Position numbers and translations under genes: made by a program. The notes beneath the pieces were generated by a model, which worked only from the letters and a program-made list of their open reading frames with translations, made no database searches and was not told the origin of the DNA. A stretch of DNA of 64,000 bases from Nonomuraea cavernae (GTDB lineage: Bacteria; Actinomycetota; Actinomycetes; Streptosporangiales; Streptosporangiaceae): assembly GCF_014646355.1 (NCBI RefSeq), contig NZ_BMNH01000025.1, positions 47,295-111,294 on the forward strand, in the 5' to 3' direction. Shown here piece by piece: positions 49,673 to 58,599 of the stretch (position 1 is the stretch's first letter; every line of letters begins with the position of its first letter).

Positions 49673-52063
49673 TCAGGTTCGGGCGGCGGCCACCGCCGCC
49701 TGGCCGAGGCTGACGCCGCCGTCGTTGCAGGGCACCGTGCGGTGGGTCAGCACCCGGAGACCGTGGCCGCGCAGGCCGTCGGTCACGCCGCCGAGCAGGA
49801 CCAGGTTGCCGAACACGCCGCCCGACAGGGCGACCGTGTCGAGTCCGGTGGACCCGGCGACCAGCAGGACCGCGCGCACCACCGCCTCGGCCAGGCCGTG
49901 GTGGAACCTGGCCGCGATCACCCCGGAGGGCACGCCGCGCCGAAGGTCATGGACGACGGCCCGGACCAGGTCGGTGCTCCTGATCACCACGACCGCAGGA
50001 TCATCGCGCATCCCCACGGTTGAGGTCGCGTCCCCCGGACGTCCGCCGACCAGCGGTGAGGTCACGGCGGCGGGAGGTCCGCCGATCACGGGCGAGGTCG
50101 TGGCAACGGGACGTCCGCCGACCAGCGGTGAGGTCACGGTCACGGGATAGCCGTCCCGGACGGCGGGGTCCACGAGGTGTTCCAGGGCCATCGCGGCCTG
50201 CCCTTCGTACGTCACGGCGTCGCGCAGGCCGAGCAGCGCCGCCACCGCGTCGAACAGCCGGCCGGCGCTGGAGGTGACGGGCACGCCGCGACCGCCGAGA
50301 GCGGCGAGCGCGGCCACCGCCGGCCAGCGGGCCGCGTTGCGGCGGGCCACGTCCAGCCCGTCGGCCGGCTCGGCCGCCGCGTGCAGGAAGGCGGCCGCCA
50401 TCCGCCACGGCTGCCGGATGGCCGTGACACCGCCCGGCATCGGCACCGGCTCCAGGTGCCCCGCCCTGCGGAAGCCGGTGAGGGACGCCACCAGCAGCTC
50501 GCCGCCCCAGACGGTGCCGTCGGAGCCGTGGCCCGTGCCGTCGAACGCGACGCCGATGACCGGCCCCGCCTCGCCGTTGTCGGCCAGGCAGGAGGCGATG
50601 TGGGCATGGTGGTGCTGGACCTCGACGAGCTCCACCCCGTCGAGGCCGAGCGCGTACGTCGTGGACGGGTAGTCAGGGTGCGCGTCGTGGGCGACGACCT
50701 CCGGCTCGACGCCGAGCAGCCGCCGGAGGCGCTCGATCCCGGTCGTGTACGCGCGCAGCGTCTCGTGGCTCTCCAGATCGCCGAGATGCTGCGACACGAA
50801 CGCGTGCCGGCCCCTGACCAGGCAGAACGTGCTCTTGAGCGCGGCTCCGCAGGCCAGCACCGGGCGCGCGGCGGCGAGGGGCAGCGTGAGCGGTTCGGGG
50901 GCGTGCCCGCGGGCCCGGCGGATCGGCAGCGCCGCTCCCCGGAAGGCCCGCACCACTGAGTCGTCGGCGGGCGTGTGGATCGGCCGGTCGTGGCACAGGA
51001 AGGCGTCGGCGATCGCGCCCAGCCGCCGCCGCGCGTCCTCGTCGTCGTGCGCGATCGGCTCGTCGGACAGGTTGCCGCTGGTCAGCACGTACGGCCGGGC
51101 GGACTCCCGGGCGAGCAGGTGGTGCAGCGGCGTGTAGGGCAGCAGCACGCCCAGGTCGGGGCCGTCGGGCACGACCGAGGGCGCGACCGGCGCGCCCGCC
51201 CGGCGGGGCAGCAGCACGATGGGCCGGCGCGGACCGGTCAGCAGCGCCGCCGAGGCGTCGTCCACCTCGCACAGCTCGCGCGCGGCGGCCAGATCCGCAG
51301 CCATCACCGCGAACGCCTTGTCCGCGCGGCGCTTGCGGGCCCGCAGCGTCGCGACGGCCGTCTCGTCGGCGGCGTCGGCGGCCAGGTGGTAGCCGCCGAG
51401 CCCCTTGACCGCCACGACCGCGCCGCCCGCGAGCCAGGCCGTCGCCACCGCGACGGGATCACCGGGCAGCCGAGCCCCGTCCGCTGTGCGCAGCGTGAGG
51501 GCTGGGCCGCAGGCGGGACAGCACACCGGCTGGGCGTGGAAGCGCCGGTCGCCGGGGTCCCGGTACTCCGCCGCGCACTCCGGGCACAGGGGGAAGCCCG
51601 CCATGGTGGTCGAGCCCCTGTCGTACGGCATCCCGGTGATGATCGTGAACCGCGGCCCGCAGTTCGTGCAGTTGACGAACGGATACCGGTAGCGGCGATC
51701 GGCCGGGTCGAACAGCTCGGCCAGGCAGTCGTCGCAGGTCGCCACGTCCGCGGGGACCAGCGTCCGCCGGGTCCCGCCGGCCACGCTGGGCGCGATCTCG
51801 AAGCCCCGGGCTCCGGTCGGCGCGACCTCGCTCACGCTGACGCGTTCCACCACGGCCAGCGCGGGAGCCCGCTCGCGCACCGCCTCGACCAGCGCGGTCA
51901 CCGCGGCCGGCGGGCCCTCCGCCTCGATGAACACCCCGGTGGCGTCGTTGCCGACCAGGCCCGCCAGGCCGTACCGGGAGGCCAGCGCGTGCACGAACGG
52001 CCGGAAGCCGACGCCCTGCACGATGCCCTCGACCCGGATGCGCGAGCGGACCCGGCCGGTCAC
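49673..52063 (-). CDS. hypF: HypF carbamoyltransferase
   Basis: The 796-residue protein has all HypF modules: acylphosphatase (about 8-95; VEGIVQGVGFRPFVH), four CxxC zinc motifs (CDDC, CTNC, CPEC, CPAC), a YrdC domain (KGLGGYHLAADA) and a Kae1-like domain with HHHAHIA. It makes carbamoyl-AMP and loads HypE. GTG 52063 directly follows the stop of the SIS gene. It is longer than usual because of an inserted repeat at about residues 640-676 (TSPLVGGRP type, three 12-residue units). It lies convergent with hypE, 13 bases apart. Confidence 0.95.
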   Translation of the reverse strand: MTGRVRSRIRVEGIVQGVGFRPFVHALASRYGLAGLVGNDATGVFIEAEGPPAAVTALVEAVRERAPALAVVERVSVSEVAPTGARGFEIAPSVAGGTRRTLVPADVATCDDCLAELFDPADRRYRYPFVNCTNCGPRFTIITGMPYDRGSTTMAGFPLCPECAAEYRDPGDRRFHAQPVCCPACGPALTLRTADGARLPGDPVAVATAWLAGGAVVAVKGLGGYHLAADAADETAVATLRARKRRADKAFAVMAADLAAARELCEVDDASAALLTGPRRPIVLLPRRAGAPVAPSVVPDGPDLGVLLPYTPLHHLLARESARPYVLTSGNLSDEPIAHDDEDARRRLGAIADAFLCHDRPIHTPADDSVVRAFRGAALPIRRARGHAPEPLTLPLAAARPVLACGAALKSTFCLVRGRHAFVSQHLGDLESHETLRAYTTGIERLRRLLGVEPEVVAHDAHPDYPSTTYALGLDGVELVEVQHHHAHIASCLADNGEAGPVIGVAFDGTGHGSDGTVWGGELLVASLTGFRRAGHLEPVPMPGGVTAIRQPWRMAAAFLHAAAEPADGLDVARRNAARWPAVAALAALGGRGVPVTSSAGRLFDAVAALLGLRDAVTYEGQAAMALEHLVDPAVRDGYPVTVTSPLVGGRPVATTSPVIGGPPAAVTSPLVGGRPGDATSTVGMRDDPAVVVIRSTDLVRAVVHDLRRGVPSGVIAARFHHGLAEAVVRAVLLVAGSTGLDTVALSGGVFGNLVLLGGVTDGLRGHGLRVLTHRTVPCNDGGVSLGQAAVAAART
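50037..50144 (-). repeat. Three 36-base tandem repeats inside hypF
   Basis: Units start at 50037, 50073 and 50109. The first and third are nearly identical and the middle one is diverged. They encode three 12-residue units of the type TSPLVGGRPxxx in a surface linker of the Kae1-like domain and keep the frame. Confidence 0.9.
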
Positions 52064-52689
52064 GCCCCGGCCGGTGAGCGCTGGACCAGCTCCCACAGCA
52101 CGTGGCAGGCGGTGGTCTGGGCCTCCTGGACGCGGTGCACCGACGAGGAGGGGATGACGAACAGGTGGTCGGCGAGGCCCTCCTCGGCCATCCGCCCGCC
52201 ACCCGACCCGGCGAAGCCGACGGTCACCAGGTCGCGGCGGCGCGCCTCCTCCAGGCCGCGCAGCACGTTCGCCGACCCGCCGCTGGTCGACAGCCCCAGC
52301 GCGACGTCGCCGGGACGGCCGAGGGCGGCCAGCTGGCGGGCGAAGATCACGTCGAAGTCGACGTCGTTGCCGAGCGCGGTCAGCAGCGCGGCGTCGCCGG
52401 TCAGCGACATCGCCGGCAGGCTCCGGCCGCCGGCGCCGGGCGTCAGGAACAGCTGGGCCACGGACTGCGCGTCGGTGCTGCTGCCGCCGTTGCCGAAGGT
52501 GTAGAGCCTGCCCCCGGCCCGGAAGGCCGCGGCGAGCACGTCCGCGCACGCCGCGAGCGCCGGGCCGAGCCCTTCGAGCACCCGCAGCCGCAGCGCCAGG
52601 CTCTCGCCGGCCTTCTCCACGCTGGAGCGGGTCACGTCCTCGACGGTGACCTGGCCGGCGCCGAGGAACGGGTAGAGCGTCCCGGTCAC
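52060..52689 (-). CDS. SIS-domain phosphosugar isomerase (GmhA-like) of the hydrogenase locus
   Basis: The 209-residue protein resembles sedoheptulose-7-phosphate isomerase: GRLYTFGNGGSSTDAQSVA (SIS substrate site), SLTGDAALLTALGNDVDFD and LGLSTSGGSANVL. GmhA makes heptose phosphates, but such genes recur beside hyp genes in actinobacteria, where their purpose is unclear. The stop abuts the hypF start, and the GTG start overlaps the SIS-HypC gene by four bases. Confidence 0.88.
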   Translation of the reverse strand: MTGTLYPFLGAGQVTVEDVTRSSVEKAGESLALRLRVLEGLGPALAACADVLAAAFRAGGRLYTFGNGGSSTDAQSVAQLFLTPGAGGRSLPAMSLTGDAALLTALGNDVDFDVIFARQLAALGRPGDVALGLSTSGGSANVLRGLEEARRRDLVTVGFAGSGGGRMAEEGLADHLFVIPSSSVHRVQEAQTTACHVLWELVQRSPAGA

Positions 52690-53639
52690 GCGCCGTCACC
52701 TCCGAGCACCGCGATGGCCTCCTTGGCGTGCACCAGCACCACGTCGCCGACCCGCGCCTCGACCAGCGCGACGCTGATCTCCTCGGTGCCGGAGCCGGTG
52801 TCGACCACGGCCAGCCCGCCGTCACGCACCTCGGTGACCCGCACCGGGACCGCCGTGTCGGCGCACGTGACGCAGCCGCCGTCGTCATGGCAGGCGGCCG
52901 GCGTCAGGGAGAACACCGGATCCTCGTAGAACACGTGCACCAGCTCCCAGAGGACGTGGTAGATCGTGACGTGGATCTCCCGCGCGACCCGTGGGTCGCC
53001 GGTCCGCGCGGGCAGCACGTGATCGATCTCCAGGCCGCCCACGCCGTCGTCGTCCGAGCCGCCCGGCGCCGTCTCCTCGGCGCCGCCGGACGGGACACCT
53101 GCGGTGAGGGGGCCGGCGGTGAGGATGCTCGCGGTGGGGGTGCCGGCGGTGAGAGGGTTCGCGCCGGGGATGCTCGCGGCGGGAGTGCTCGCGGTGAGGG
53201 CGACCGTCAGCATGCCCAGGTCGCGGGCGGCGGCGAGCGCGGCGCGCACGCTGCCGCACCTGTCGCCGGTGAGGAAGCCGACCGCGATGTCCTCGGGACG
53301 CCCCAGCAGGCGCAGCTGGGTGGCGAAGACGGAGTCGTAACCGCTCGCGGCGGCGATGCCGCTCACCGCCGCGGCGTCGTTGGCCAGCGAGATCGCGGGC
53401 AGCGCGCGCTTGCCCACGATCACCGGATGGGTGAACTCCACGGCCAGATGCCCGGCGTCGGCCGCCGCGGCCCCGTCGCCGAAGGTGAGCAGCCGGCCCT
53501 TGCGGTGGAAGCGCTCGGCCATGTCGAGAGCGCACGTGACGATCCGTCCGGCGTCCGCCGCGAGCGCCCTGCCGGGGCCCGCGCGACGCGCGGCGGCCTC
53601 GTCGAGCGGGGCGGTCCCTGCCTGTTGTCCCATCGCCAT
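52686..53639 (-). CDS. SIS domain fused to a HypC-like domain
   Basis: The 317-residue protein combines an N-terminal SIS fold (about 20-240; GRLLTFGDGAAAADAGHLAV, then EIHVTIYHVLWELVHV) with a C-terminal HypC/HupF-like domain (about 250-317; CVTCADTAVPVRVTEV, then GDVVLVHAKEAIAVL). The SIS substrate motif is altered (GDGAAAAD for GNGGSSxD), so it may be non-catalytic. A low-complexity linker of Thr-Ala-Gly units (about 144-180) is encoded by GC-rich minisatellite DNA. The fusion ties this SIS family directly to hydrogenase maturation. First gene of the SIS-SIS-hypF run. Confidence 0.85.
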   Translation of the reverse strand: MAMGQQAGTAPLDEAAARRAGPGRALAADAGRIVTCALDMAERFHRKGRLLTFGDGAAAADAGHLAVEFTHPVIVGKRALPAISLANDAAAVSGIAAASGYDSVFATQLRLLGRPEDIAVGFLTGDRCGSVRAALAAARDLGMLTVALTASTPAASIPGANPLTAGTPTASILTAGPLTAGVPSGGAEETAPGGSDDDGVGGLEIDHVLPARTGDPRVAREIHVTIYHVLWELVHVFYEDPVFSLTPAACHDDGGCVTCADTAVPVRVTEVRDGGLAVVDTGSGTEEISVALVEARVGDVVLVHAKEAIAVLGGDGA

Positions 53640-53872
53640 CCCTGTCCGTCGGCGGCCCTTCCTCGCTCACAGGGTCCACCGGAGACGGGGTCCTGCCCGC
53701 GACTTTCCCGGCCGTGTCCCGCCAAGGTTGCTCCAAGGGTCAGCAGATGGAGAAAAGCGAAGACTTCGTAAGGAACTATCACAATACGTATCGGGGGTGT
53801 CGCGGTGGGTAGATGCGCTCGGGAGACCGGCCCCGCGCCACGGCGGGCAGCCCGAGACAGGAGGACGGCGAG

Positions 53873-54922
53873 TTGAAGGCGATCACGGTGATTCCGGGCC
53901 GGCCCGACCAGGTGCGGGTCAGCGACCTCGACGAGCCGACGCCGGGCCCTGACGACCTGCTGGTGGAGGGCAGGCTCCTCGGCATCTGCGGCACCGACAC
54001 CGACATCGTCGAGGGCCACGACTACGGCTGGCCGCCACCGGGCCGGGAGCGGCTGGTGATCGGCCACGAGTCGCTCGGGACCGTGATCCAGGCGCCGCCG
54101 GGCACCCCGTTCGCCCCCGGCGACCTGGTCGCCGGCATGGTGCGGCGTCCCGATCCCGTCCCGTGCGAACCGTGCGGGCACGGCGAGCCGGACTTCTGCC
54201 GCAACGGCCTCTACACCGAGCGCGGCATCAAGGAACTCGACGGCTACGGCTCGCAGCGCTGGGTGGTCGACACGCAGTACGCGATCAAGCTGGACCCTGG
54301 GCTCGGCGACTGCGGAGTGCTGCTGGAGCCCGCGTCCGTGCTGGCCAAGGCCTGGGAGCAGAGTGAGCGCATCTTCAGCCGCGCCACGTGGCGGCCCAAG
54401 GTCGCCCTGGTGACCGGCGCCGGGCCGATCGGCCTGCTGGCCGCGTTGATGGGCGTCCAGCGCGGCCTGGAGGTGCACGTCCTCGACCTCCACGACCGGG
54501 GCCCCAGGCGGCGGCTGGTCACCGACCTGGGCGCCGCCTTCCACGTGGGGGAGCTCGGCGACCTCGACGTCGTCCCCGACGTGGTCATGGAGTGCACCGG
54601 CCACGGGCCGCTCGTCTTCGGGCTGGCCGAGCGGGTCGCGCCCGACGCGGTGATCTGCCTGCTCGGCATCATGCCCGCGGCGCACCCGGCCGAGGCCCGG
54701 CTCGACGAGATCAACAAGCAGATGGTGCTGAAGAACACGGTGGTGTTCGGCTCGGTCAACGCCTCCCGCCGCAACTTCGAGCAGGCCGCCGACGCCCTGA
54801 GCAAGGCCGACCGCGGCTGGCTGACGCGGATGATCACCAGACGGATCCCGATGCGCGACTTCGCCGACGGGCTGCACAAGCATCCCGACGACGTCAAGGT
54901 CGTCGTCGACCTCCAGGTCTGA
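53873..54922 (+). CDS. Zinc-dependent glucose 1-dehydrogenase-like oxidoreductase
   Basis: The 349-residue MDR-type enzyme has zinc and substrate residues in GICGTDTDIVEG and IGHES, and a partial structural zinc site (CEPCGHGEPDFC). The nucleotide motif is GAGPIGLLAAL, and the glucose-dehydrogenase branch mark GVLLEPASVLAKAWEQ is present. It probably oxidises glucose or a related sugar with NAD(P). TTG 53873 is chosen because GGAGG precedes it and MKAITV-type starts are usual; the longer frame has no such site. It is divergent from the SIS-HypC gene and followed after 15 bases by a FUSC protein. Confidence 0.88.
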   Translation: MKAITVIPGRPDQVRVSDLDEPTPGPDDLLVEGRLLGICGTDTDIVEGHDYGWPPPGRERLVIGHESLGTVIQAPPGTPFAPGDLVAGMVRRPDPVPCEPCGHGEPDFCRNGLYTERGIKELDGYGSQRWVVDTQYAIKLDPGLGDCGVLLEPASVLAKAWEQSERIFSRATWRPKVALVTGAGPIGLLAALMGVQRGLEVHVLDLHDRGPRRRLVTDLGAAFHVGELGDLDVVPDVVMECTGHGPLVFGLAERVAPDAVICLLGIMPAAHPAEARLDEINKQMVLKNTVVFGSVNASRRNFEQAADALSKADRGWLTRMITRRIPMRDFADGLHKHPDDVKVVVDLQV

Positions 54923-54937
54923 CCGCCGCGCCCCCGG

Positions 54938-56245
54938 ATGCGAGTCCCGCGCGTCCCTTCCGCCGCCGAGCTGTGGGAGCGGCTCCTGAAGGCCCTGGCC
55001 AAGGCCCGGCGCCGTCTGGTGGCGCACGCGTGGTCGTTGCTGCAGCAGACCGCCGCCGCCACGCTCGCGTGGGTGATCGCGAACCGCCTCGGTGACCACC
55101 AGGATCCGTTCTTCGCGCCGATCGCCGCCGTGGTCGCGCTCAACACCGCGCCGGGGGAGCGCGGGCTGCAGTCCGTGCGCCTGCTCACCGGAGTGGTGCT
55201 CGGCATCGTGGCCGGCGAGCTGATGCTGGCGCGTCTGGGGAGCGGCTACGTGAGCCTGGCCCTGTCCATCTTCCTCGCGACGGCCGCGGCCCGTGCCCTC
55301 GGCGGGAGCCGGCTGGTGGTCGGCCAGGCCGCCGCCGGCGCGATTTTGACCATCGCCTCGGCCGAGGCGATGATGGGGTCGAGCCGCCTCATCGACGCGC
55401 TGATCGGCGCCGGGGTCGCGCTCGTCTTCAGCCAGCTGCTGTTCGCTCCCGAGCCTGTCGCGCTGCTGCGGCGGGCGGAGGCCGAGGCGCTGGAGAAGAT
55501 GGCCGACGGTCTCGAACTCACCTCCAGCGCGATGAGCGGCGACGGGGCCGAGGCCGGCGACCGGGCGATGAACCAGCTGCGCGACCTGATTGACCGGCTC
55601 GCCGAGGTGGGCAAGGCGCGGCACGTCAGCTCGATGGTGACGCAATACACCGTGACCTGGCGGGTCCGGGCCGCGCCGTTGGTGCAGGAGCGGGAGAACG
55701 CCGGCTACCTCGACATGCTCGGCGGGAGCTGCTTCATGCTCGCGCGCACGGCGCTGGCCGCCGACCAGGACGAGCGTCTCGCGCTGGCGCCGAGCATCGC
55801 CAGCCTCGCCGGCATCCTGCGTGACCTGTCCGCGGGCCTCGGCAGCCGCGCCGAACGGCAGCACGCCGCCGACCGGGCCCTGGACGCCATCACCGCGCTC
55901 GACGCGGAACGCCTCGAAGCCGAGGCCAGCGGCCGGGACGCGGTCGCGGCCCTGGACATGGTCGCCATCGACGTCCTGGTGTTCGCGGGGGTGGAACCGG
56001 CCGAGGCGTCGGCGGCCGTGTACGAGGGCGCCAGGAGGTTCAAGGTCGCCAAGCCGCCGCAGCCGCCCCGGGTGCCCGTCCTCACCACCTTGCTGCGTCG
56101 CTGGCGCAGGAGCCGGCAGCGCCGGGCCGGTCGCCGCGACGAGCGCCGGATCGAGCGCCAGGACCAGCACGAAGACCAGCACGACCAGCACGACCAGCAC
56201 GGAGACCAGCGCGGAGACCAGGACGGCCACCGGGAGGGGCGTTGA
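54938..56245 (+). CDS. FUSC/aromatic-acid-exporter-like membrane protein with His/Asp-rich tail
   Basis: The 435-residue protein has an N-terminal block of about five or six membrane helices with the FUSC signature (DPFFAPIAAVVALNTAPGERG). A long cytoplasmic helical domain follows. The last 30 residues are repeats of Asp-Gln-His, encoded by 9-base repeats (DQHEDQHDQHDQHGDQ). FUSC proteins export aromatic acids or act in cell-envelope stress; the substrate is unknown. The tail could bind metal. The gene follows the glucose-dehydrogenase-like gene closely and may share its promoter. Confidence 0.85.
   Translation: MRVPRVPSAAELWERLLKALAKARRRLVAHAWSLLQQTAAATLAWVIANRLGDHQDPFFAPIAAVVALNTAPGERGLQSVRLLTGVVLGIVAGELMLARLGSGYVSLALSIFLATAAARALGGSRLVVGQAAAGAILTIASAEAMMGSSRLIDALIGAGVALVFSQLLFAPEPVALLRRAEAEALEKMADGLELTSSAMSGDGAEAGDRAMNQLRDLIDRLAEVGKARHVSSMVTQYTVTWRVRAAPLVQERENAGYLDMLGGSCFMLARTALAADQDERLALAPSIASLAGILRDLSAGLGSRAERQHAADRALDAITALDAERLEAEASGRDAVAALDMVAIDVLVFAGVEPAEASAAVYEGARRFKVAKPPQPPRVPVLTTLLRRWRRSRQRRAGRRDERRIERQDQHEDQHDQHDQHGDQRGDQDGHREGR
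56157..56226 (+). repeat. 9-base repeats encoding the Asp-Gln-His tail
   Basis: GACCAGCAC and variants (GAAGACCAGCAC, GGAGACCAG) repeat at the 3' end of the FUSC-like gene. The frame is maintained to the stop. Confidence 0.8.
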
Positions 56246-56325
56246 GAACGGGCGTCGCGCCTCATAGGGCCCATGGCGCTGGGTAGCACCCTGAAGGTCC
56301 GTCCCCTGGAGGAAAGGTCCCGTCC

Positions 56326-57906
56326 GTGATGACCAGCAGACTGGTGGAACTGTGCGGCTTCGGCGCCGAGGCGGTGGAGACGTTCTGGCGCAACGGGTTG
56401 CTGCGTCCCGAGCCGCCCGACAGGCTGGCCAGGATGATCGCCGCCTACCGGCGCTACGACGTCACCCCGGCCGCCGGAGTGGCCATCGCCGCCGCTCGCT
56501 GGCCGGACCGCCCGGCCATCCTCGACGACGAAGGGCGGTTGACGTTCGCCGAGCTCGACCGCAGGGCCGCGGCGCTCGCCTCGGCGCTGCACGATCGGTT
56601 CGGCGTGCGGCCCGGTCACACGGTCGCGGTCATGTGGCCCAACCACCGGGGCTTCGTCGAGGCGATGGCGGCCGTCTCCCGCCTGGGCGCGGACCTGCTG
56701 CCGCTCAACACCGGCCTGGCCGGGCCCGCGCTGCGCGACGTGCTGGAGCGCGAGGGCGTCCACACGTTGATCGCGGCGCCCGGCCTGCCGCCCACCGGCT
56801 TCGACGGCCATCAGACCGGCGACCTGGACGAGCTGATCGCCTCCGCCGGGGCGGACGAGCCGCCGGCGCCGCGCCGGCCGGGCCGCCTGGTGCTGCTCAC
56901 CTCCGGGACGACCGGCACGCCCAAGGGCGCGCCGCGACGGTTGTCCCTGACCGCGCTGGCCGAGCCGTTCACCTCGATGCTCGCCACGGTGCCGCTCCGC
57001 TCCGGCGAGCCGATGCTGGTGGCGCCGCCGCTGTTCCACGGTCTCGGGCTGCTCTGGTACGGCGTGGCGTTGGTGCTGGGCTGTCCCGTCGTGCTCATGC
57101 GGCGGTTCGAGCCCGAGGCCGTGCTGGACGCGCTGGAGCGGCACCGGGCCGGCGCGATGGTGGCCGTGCCGGTCATGCTGGGGCGCCTGCTGGCCTGCGA
57201 ACCGCGCCCGCTGCCGCACCTGCGCGCGGTGATCTCCGGCGGGTCCGCGCTGCGGCCCGACCTCGCCGAGGCGTTCACGCGCGCGTACGGCGACGTCCTC
57301 TACAGCCTGTACGGCTCCACCGAGGCCGGCTGGGCGACCATCGCCACCCCCGCCGATCTGCGTGAGGCTCCGGGCACGGTGGGACGTCCCTCACGCGGGA
57401 CCACGGTGCGCGTCGCCGGCCCCGGCGGCGAGGAACTCGCGGCGGGCACGGTCGGCAGGGTGTTCGTGGGCGGCGGGGTCACCTTCGGCGGCTACACGGG
57501 CGGCGAGGGCGGCGAGGCCGAACCGTCCTTCGACGGGCTGCTGAGCACCGGCGACCTCGGGCACCGCGACGAGCACGGCCGGCTGTTCATCGACGGCCGC
57601 GAGGACGACATGATCGTCTCCGGGGGAGAGAACGTCTTCCCACAGGAGGTCGAGGACCTGCTCGCCCGGCATCCACAGGTCGCCGACGTGGCCGTGCTCG
57701 GGGTGCCCGACGACGAGTACGGCCAGCGCCTGGCGGCCTACGTGGTGTCGTCGCCGGACGCGACGCCCTCGGTGGACGAGCTCAAGCGGGCCGTCCGCGG
57801 CGAGCTGGCCGGCTACAAGGTGCCGAGGGATGTCGTGTTCGTGCCGGCCGTGCCGCGCAACCCGACGGGCAAGGTGGACCGCGCCCGGCTGGAGGAGAGC
57901 CGGTAG
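56326..57906 (+). CDS. AMP-forming acyl-CoA synthetase
   Basis: The 526-residue ANL-superfamily enzyme has the P-loop LLTSGTTGTPKGAP, the A5 motif YGSTEAGW, STGDLGHRDEHG and the C-terminal lysine region GYKVPRDVVFVPAVPRNPTG. It activates a carboxylic acid to its CoA thioester; chain length is not predictable. Start is GTG 56326 or ATG 56329, following GGAGGAAAGG. It stands alone between the FUSC gene and the lspA fragment. It resembles the FadD-type enzymes of actinomycetes. Confidence 0.93.
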   Translation: MMTSRLVELCGFGAEAVETFWRNGLLRPEPPDRLARMIAAYRRYDVTPAAGVAIAAARWPDRPAILDDEGRLTFAELDRRAAALASALHDRFGVRPGHTVAVMWPNHRGFVEAMAAVSRLGADLLPLNTGLAGPALRDVLEREGVHTLIAAPGLPPTGFDGHQTGDLDELIASAGADEPPAPRRPGRLVLLTSGTTGTPKGAPRRLSLTALAEPFTSMLATVPLRSGEPMLVAPPLFHGLGLLWYGVALVLGCPVVLMRRFEPEAVLDALERHRAGAMVAVPVMLGRLLACEPRPLPHLRAVISGGSALRPDLAEAFTRAYGDVLYSLYGSTEAGWATIATPADLREAPGTVGRPSRGTTVRVAGPGGEELAAGTVGRVFVGGGVTFGGYTGGEGGEAEPSFDGLLSTGDLGHRDEHGRLFIDGREDDMIVSGGENVFPQEVEDLLARHPQVADVAVLGVPDDEYGQRLAAYVVSSPDATPSVDELKRAVRGELAGYKVPRDVVFVPAVPRNPTGKVDRARLEESR

Positions 57907-57954
57907 CCCGGCCGATCTCCGGTAGCCGGTGACAGGCGCGCCTCGATCTGAGAG

Positions 57955-58197
57955 ATGAATCGGCCTCCCGCCCTAAGAATCTACAATGTAAACGCCACCA
58001 CCTACCTGCTCGACCGCCTCTTCCGCCCGCCCGGCTTCGCCCAGGGCCATGTCGTCGACTTCATCGACTACGGCGGCCTGTTCGTCGGCAACGTCGCCGA
58101 CATCGCCCTCACCGGAGGCTGCGCCCTGCTCATGCTGCTCAGCTTCCGTGGCATCCCCCTGGGGGACGTGGCCGACAAGGAACCCTCGTCCTCCTAG
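57955..58197 (+). pseudogene. lspA: C-terminal half of lipoprotein signal peptidase (lspA fragment)
   Basis: The 80-codon frame matches only the second half of LspA: LLDRLFRPPGF then GHVVDFIDYGGLFVGNVADIAL, containing both catalytic Asp regions (the DR and the NVAD). The first two membrane helices are missing, and the preceding residues do not fit. Without them it should be inactive, so I call it a fragment. A 16-base sequence at its start (57977-57992) recurs at 60665-60680, marking a possible junction. Confidence 0.75.
57977..57992 (+). repeat. Dispersed 16-base repeat, copy 1
   Basis: GAATCTACAATGTAAA; one mismatch from the copy at 60665-60680. It sits at the point where the lspA fragment loses its homology. 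Possible scar of a mobile element or recombination. Confidence 0.5.
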
Positions 58198-58210
58198 GGT
58201 GCGAAACGGC

Positions 58211-58537
58211 TCAGCGCGCGGGGATGCTGATGCCGAGCATGCGCGCTCCCGTCTCGGTGCGCGGCCGGTGCGTGCTGCCCGGAGCGAACACCACGTAGCT
58301 GCCGGGCCCGAGCCGGTGCCCCCTGTCGACGAACTCTCCCGAGACGACGTAGTAGCGCTCCTCCCCGTCGTGCACGTCCACCTCCGGCCATTCGGTGCCC
58401 GGCGCGAAGTCGTACATCCAGCCGCGGGACCACTCGGTGGCGGGGAGCCGGCGCCGGACGATTCCGGGGACGATCTCGACGGCCTCGACGTCGTCGACGT
58501 TCAGGATCTGCATGTCGTCGTGTTCCATGACTCCCAT
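58211..58537 (-). CDS. Small cupin-domain protein
   Basis: The 108-residue protein is a single cupin barrel: motif 1 WPEVDVHDGEERYYVVSGEF and motif 2 GPGSYVVFAPGSTHRP. The metal-binding residues are only partly standard (His in VDVH, Glu/Glu, His in STH). Start is ATG 58537 or 58528. It is divergent from an AraC-type regulator 62 bases away, which may control it. The substrate is unknown. Confidence 0.85.
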   Translation of the reverse strand: MGVMEHDDMQILNVDDVEAVEIVPGIVRRRLPATEWSRGWMYDFAPGTEWPEVDVHDGEERYYVVSGEFVDRGHRLGPGSYVVFAPGSTHRPRTETGARMLGISIPAR

Positions 58538-58599
58538 CGTGGCCGGGGGAGACCCTCGGGCACAGTGACCGGATTGACATCCTCAGGTACTTTCCTGCC

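Noticed and set aside
56246..56325. Candidate DevR box (GGGCCCATGGCGCT) upstream of the acyl-CoA synthetase
   Set aside because: Only six of ten core bases match and the gene family is not typical of the regulon.
57955..58197. Complete small membrane protein or full lspA
   Set aside because: LspA needs about 160 residues with four helices; only the second half is present.
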